Source: Phaeovibrio sulfidiphilus (GTDB taxonomy: Bacteria; Pseudomonadota; Alphaproteobacteria; Rhodospirillales; Rhodospirillaceae). From it: DNA of 64,000 bases. Numbering within the stretch: the first letter of the stretch is position 1; each line of letters begins with the position of its first letter. Below the pieces are notes generated by a model. The model was not told where the DNA came from and did no database searches. It saw only the letters and a list, made by a program, of their open reading frames with translations. Of the stretch, positions 61,721-64,000 are shown in pieces. The DNA lies in contig NZ_JACZHT010000004.1 of NCBI RefSeq assembly GCF_014861485.1, positions 62,001 to 126,000 on the forward strand, read 5' to 3'. The translations under genes and the position numbers were made by a program.

Positions 61721-63265
61721 ATGACCGGCCCCACCCGTAAGACCCCCCGCCCGATGGTGTTGTGCATTCTGGATGGATGGGGGCACCGCGAGGACAAGGC
61801 GGACAACGCCATTGCCCTGGCCCGGACCCCCACTTGGGATCACCTCTACGCGACGTGTCCGCGCACGCTGATCCAGACCAGCGGCCTTGCCGTGGGGCTG
61901 CCCGAGGGCCAGATGGGCAACTCCGAGGTGGGCCACATGAACATGGGCGCCGGTCGCGTGGTGATGCAGGAGCTGCCCCGCATTGACCAGGCCGTTCAGG
62001 ACGGATCCTACAAGACGGCTCCGGCCATGGTGGACTTTGTCGCGAACATGCGCGCAAGCGGCGGAACCGCCCACGTCATGGGCCTGGTGTCCCCGGGCGG
62101 CGTCCACTCCCATCAGAAGCACATGTCCGCCATGGCCCGCTACCTGGCGGAGCAGGGCATTCCGGTGAAGGTCCACGCGTTCCTTGACGGCCGCGACACG
62201 CCGCCGCGCTCGGCCCCCGGCTTCCTGAAAACCTTCATGGAGGACGCCGGCGACCAGGTTCCCGTCGTGACCGTGACCGGGCGTTTCTACGCCATGGACC
62301 GGGACAACCGGTGGGACCGGGTGGAGCAGGCCTGGAAGGCCATGGTCCGGGGCGAGGGGCAGCCCGCGTCCGACGCGATTTCGGCGGTTGAGTCCTTTTA
62401 CGCGACCCACGACAAGGGCGACGAGTTTGTCATTCCCGCGGTGATCGGCGACTACCGCGGCATGGCGGACGGTGACGGCATTTTCTGCGTCAACTTCCGT
62501 TCGGATCGGGCGCGCGAGATCACGCGGGCGCTTCTCCAGCCCGGGTTCGCCTGCTTCCCGGTAGCCAACCCGAAGTTTGCCGCCGCCATGTCCATGACCG
62601 AGTACTCCGCCGAGCACAACGCCTTCATGAGCGTGCTGTTCCCGCCCGAGTCCCTGAAGAACATCCTGGGGCAGGTTCTTGCGGACCATCATCTGACCCA
62701 GCTCCGCCTGGCCGAGACCGAGAAATACGCCCACGTGACCTTCTTCTTCAACGGCGGGCAGGAGACCTGTTTCGAGGGCGAGGAGCGCATTCTTGTCCCC
62801 AGCCCCAAGGTGCCCACCTATGACCTCCAGCCGGAGATGTCGGCTCCCGAGGTGGCCGGAAAGCTTGTGGAGGCCATCGAGAGCGGTCGCTTCGACGTGA
62901 TTATCGTCAACTTTGCGAACGGGGACATGGTCGGGCATACGGGCATTCTCGAGGCTGCGGAAAAGGCCGCCGAGGCCGTGGATGCGGCCCTGTCCCGCGT
63001 GGTTCCGGCCCTGGAGAAGGTGGGCGGCTCCATGCTGCTGACGGCGGATCACGGCAACGCGGAACTGATGCGCGATCCCGAGACCGGACAGCCCTACACG
63101 GCCCACACCACGTTCCCGGTGGATCTGCTTTTGATCAACGCCCCCGAGGGGGTTGGCCTGAAGGACGGGGGCCGGCTGGCGGATCTTGCGCCGACCCTCC
63201 TGGACCTGATCCAGGTGAAGCAGCCCGCCGAGATGACGGGGCGCTCCCTTCTGCGCCGCGACTGA
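61721..63265 (+). CDS. gpmI: 2,3-bisphosphoglycerate-independent phosphoglycerate mutase
   Basis: 514 aa. ATG 61721 chosen for the AGGGA 7 bases before it. Metal-binding Asp18 in Leu-Asp-Gly-Trp-Gly, and the catalytic Ser68 in Met-Gly-Asn-Ser-Glu-Val-Gly-His, define iPGAM. Other metal motifs follow: Asp-Gly-Arg-Asp-Thr-Pro-Pro and Ala-Asp-His-Gly-Asn near the C-terminus. Interconverts 3- and 2-phosphoglycerate in glycolysis. A peptidoglycan-hydrolase activator gene (EnvC-like) follows, a conserved alphaproteobacterial order. Confidence 0.96.
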   Translation: MTGPTRKTPRPMVLCILDGWGHREDKADNAIALARTPTWDHLYATCPRTLIQTSGLAVGLPEGQMGNSEVGHMNMGAGRVVMQELPRIDQAVQDGSYKTAPAMVDFVANMRASGGTAHVMGLVSPGGVHSHQKHMSAMARYLAEQGIPVKVHAFLDGRDTPPRSAPGFLKTFMEDAGDQVPVVTVTGRFYAMDRDNRWDRVEQAWKAMVRGEGQPASDAISAVESFYATHDKGDEFVIPAVIGDYRGMADGDGIFCVNFRSDRAREITRALLQPGFACFPVANPKFAAAMSMTEYSAEHNAFMSVLFPPESLKNILGQVLADHHLTQLRLAETEKYAHVTFFFNGGQETCFEGEERILVPSPKVPTYDLQPEMSAPEVAGKLVEAIESGRFDVIIVNFANGDMVGHTGILEAAEKAAEAVDAALSRVVPALEKVGGSMLLTADHGNAELMRDPETGQPYTAHTTFPVDLLLINAPEGVGLKDGGRLADLAPTLLDLIQVKQPAEMTGRSLLRRD

Positions 63266-63684
63266 CGGCTGCTGTGACCCGCGGGCCGGGGCGTCTCCCG
63301 GCTCCGTCTGATCCGTTTCCCCGCCCCTGATGCCCGGGGGCGGGGCTGCTGGTCCCTCCGGCTTTTGGCGCTCCCGCCGGCGGCGCCGGGGAGAGCGTGC
63401 CGGTCTGTCCGGGCCGGGCCCGGTCCGGACCCCGGGGCCGCAGCCGGGGTTAGGCGGCCCGGTTCGCACCGCCCGTTCCCGGTGCTTCGGAAAACTGGGT
63501 GGGAGTGCCGCGACACAGTGGACGGCCCGCCCTCGTGCAGGCACAATGCAGTGCGATTCGAATCAACGCAGTGCCAGGGCGCCGGTCCGCACGCTGCGGG
63601 CGCTTTGCGACCCCGCCGACCCGACCTGACCTAACCTGACCAACCTGACCCTGCCGACCCGACCGACAACGAGGAATGGTGTCC
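63266..63684. other. gene-free stretch of 419 bp
   Basis: Contains the gpmI hairpin (63319-63345) and a CCTGACC-rich stretch (about 63617-63665). Nothing coding. Confidence 0.5.
63319..63345 (+). terminator. hairpin downstream of gpmI
   Basis: CCCCGCCCC (63319-63327) / GGGGCGGGG (63337-63345), nine perfect pairs, nine-base loop. No immediate T-run, so may be weak. Confidence 0.55.
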
Positions 63685-64000
63685 ATGTCCACGACCACAG
63701 CCGCCCAGTTGCGCGGTGCCCGTGTCTCCGGGGGCCGGGGTGTGCCCGGGGCTCTGGCCGGTGTGCTGTTGGGGGCGGCGGTTCTGCTGCCTGCAGATCC
63801 GGCGTGGGCGGTGGACCGGCGCGACCTCCAGAATGTCGAGCAGGAGCTGAGCCGCCAGAAGGCGGAGGGCGAGCGCCTGCGCCGCGAGGCCGCCTCTGCC
63901 CAGGAGGAGGCCCGCTCCCTGTCGTCCCAGATGGTGGATCTGGCCCGCCGGATCCAGGACCAGGAGGAGGCCCTGTCCGCCCTTGAAAAGCGGCTTTCGG
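63685..64000 (+). CDS. EnvC-like murein hydrolase activator, N-terminal fragment (3' end outside window)
   Basis: The frame runs off the window. ATG 63685 is preferred over 63676 because GAGGA at 63671-63675 is then correctly spaced. A signal peptide (hydrophobic Ala/Leu/Val run, cleavage near Ala-Trp-Ala at ~47) leads into a long coiled-coil rich in Glu, Arg, Gln and Ala (Glu-Gln-Glu-Leu-Ser-Arg-Gln, Arg-Ile-Gln-Asp-Gln-Glu-Glu). This N-terminus and the place after gpmI match EnvC, whose LytM domain would lie beyond the window. It activates septal amidases in the periplasm. Confidence 0.75.
   Translation, partial: MSTTTAAQLRGARVSGGRGVPGALAGVLLGAAVLLPADPAWAVDRRDLQNVEQELSRQKAEGERLRREAASAQEEARSLSSQMVDLARRIQDQEEALSALEKRLS

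Noticed and set aside
63540-63565. tRNA-like ATTCGAATC motif
   Set aside because: No acceptor or anticodon arms can be built around it; a chance match to a T-loop.

Overview
The window is GC-rich DNA from the chromosome of an anoxygenic phototrophic purple bacterium, almost certainly an alphaproteobacterium of the Rhodospirillaceae (relative of Rhodospirillum, Pararhodospirillum or Roseospira). The basis is a bchCXYZ-pufBALMC photosynthesis cluster, LH1 polypeptides of the Rhodospirillum type, and alphaproteobacterial gene neighbourhoods such as ybbN/LON/Trm112, grxC/nitrilase and gpmI/envC. No phage, insertion sequence, CRISPR array or rRNA operon was recognised.

Layout. 1-5 kb: tail of an MFS transporter, an exported unknown, a small HTH regulator, a degenerate CysG-like siroheme protein, and a divergent siroheme nitrite/sulfite reductase. 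5.5-12.3 kb: tRNA-Leu(UAA), a Met/Gly-rich exported protein, a thioredoxin-TPR co-chaperone, a LON-domain protein, a Trm112 protein, a DUF1266-like protein and TldD. 12.5-15.4 kb: a minus-strand clock operon of a KaiA-like pseudo-receiver protein, KaiB and KaiC. 15.5-19.2 kb: CbpA-type DnaJ, PdxH, a CDF metal exporter and thioredoxin. 19.9-21 kb: a porin.

21.9-30.5 kb: the photosynthesis cluster. bchC, bchX, bchY and bchZ encode the chlorin reductase and the hydroxyethyl dehydrogenase of bacteriochlorophyll synthesis. pufB and pufA encode LH1, pufL and pufM the reaction centre, and pufC the four-heme cytochrome that re-reduces it. RNA hairpins lie at the bchZ/pufB and pufA/pufL junctions, and a strong terminator follows pufC.

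31.3-46.6 kb, almost all minus strand: a J-domain protein, LolA, RNase E, MlaC, a methyltransferase, unknowns, TadA, a two-component pair with a degenerate phytochrome-type kinase, a nitrilase with glutaredoxin, and a HEAT-repeat protein. 47-64 kb, mostly plus strand: leuA with a possible peptide attenuator, the mlaE-F-D plus lipoprotein lipid-transport operon, clpB with a sigma-32-like promoter, an orphan 529-aa protein, a methyltransferase, dsbB (minus), a DMT permease, gpmI and the start of an EnvC-like protein.

The most interesting item is the three-gene kai operon. The first gene resembles KaiA in architecture (receiver-like domain lacking the phospho-acceptor, plus a helical C-terminal domain) and precedes kaiB-kaiC as in cyanobacteria, whereas purple bacteria are usually described as having kaiBC only. 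Other points worth a look are the decayed CysG, the phytochrome with missing chromophore-pocket residues, the leuA leader, tandem intergenic repeats and mutually exclusive RNA hairpins.
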